Of a stretch of DNA of 64,000 bases, positions 63,796 to 64,000 are shown piece after piece. The DNA is taken from assembly GCF_900129635.1 (NCBI RefSeq), contig NZ_FSRB01000002.1:2570727-2634726 (forward strand), given 5' to 3'. Origin of the DNA: Singulisphaera sp. GP187 (GTDB taxonomy: Bacteria; Planctomycetota; Planctomycetia; Isosphaerales; Isosphaeraceae). How positions within the stretch are numbered: position 1 is the first letter of the stretch; each line of letters opens with the position of its first letter. A model generated the notes under the pieces. That model saw only the letters and a program-made list of their open reading frames with translations, did not search any database and was not told the origin of the DNA. Both the position numbers and the translations under genes were made by a program.

Positions 63796-64000
63796 TGTGC
63801 CGATCTCCTTGAGTCTTGATGGGTCAGGAATCGCCATAAAAGCGACTACGAAACGGAGATTGCGGAGTCGCGAAAGATTTCAAAACCCTATTGCATGTGG
63901 GTTTGTTTAGACCTTGGTGCAACCGGGCCGCTAAGGCAATTCCGCTCCGCTTGAGGGGGACGAGTGATCGGTGTTCCGCGCAGAAGGTCGGTGACCTCGC
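63796..64000. other. upstream region at the window edge
   Basis: 205 bp upstream of the Gly/Pro-rich gene. I see no gene and could not assign a promoter confidently. Confidence 0.35.

Overview
The window is high-GC chromosomal DNA that looks like a planctomycete, probably of the Isosphaeraceae/Gemmataceae type (inference from gene content only). The clearest markers are the paired PSCyt1-DUF1549-DUF1553 and Tat-exported DUF1501 genes, surface proteins with N-terminal LERLEGR and LEDRIALS signatures, a PEP-CTERM protein, and a member of the planctomycete paralogue family whose C-terminus reads RGCWVLDLLL. Most genes carry signal peptides, so much of the window is about the periplasm and cell surface.

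Layout. 1-6174: the start of a cyclic-nucleotide-domain protein, an NtrC-type regulator and a divergent nine-module hybrid histidine kinase. 6220-7182: two identical tRNA-Leu(GAG) genes in tandem, each with its own promoter and terminator, followed by an integrase stub and a broken transposase. 7346-15735: a DUF1349 protein, the DUF1549/DUF1501 pair, Ogt and a two-gene carotenoid-type operon. 16221-30291: a beta-helix surface protein, an amidohydrolase, a sigma factor, a methyltransferase-like protein beside a PEP-CTERM metalloprotease-like protein, a Gly/Met-rich secreted protein and a serine carboxypeptidase. 30482-35799: a secreted hydrolase, a small surface protein, an O-acyltransferase and an M32 carboxypeptidase. 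36036-44072: five tightly coupled genes, MoxR ATPase, vWA plus beta-propeller, TPR plus beta-propeller and two small accessory proteins. 44347-46638: an LRR protein and a phosphodiesterase. 46724-59557: two divergent RND efflux systems around a CusRS-like two-component system. 59676-63795: a membrane-anchored paralogue-family protein, then an EF-hand protein, a secreted intradiol dioxygenase and a collagen-like Gly/Pro-rich protein.

The most notable system is the 36036-44072 cluster. Its composition matches the MoxR-vWA-beta-propeller ternary systems (Pfam bpX families) that comparative genomics has proposed as NTP-dependent conflict systems. I know of no experimentally established function for them. 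Here the vWA metal site looks degenerate and the large TPR/propeller subunit carries a Gly-rich hydrophobic segment, which bears on how such a machine might work.

The metal-efflux region is organised as a regulated unit. The response regulator and sensor are translationally coupled, followed by a small secreted His/Cys-containing protein, an adaptor with four Cys/His modules, and an HME-type RND pump ending in a good intrinsic terminator. A second adaptor/permease pair is transcribed away from the shared 358-bp regulatory region. Several intergenic regions hold long inverted repeats that look like dispersed genomic repeats. Coordinates of starts were chosen by eye from ribosome-binding sites and signal peptides; no homology search was possible.
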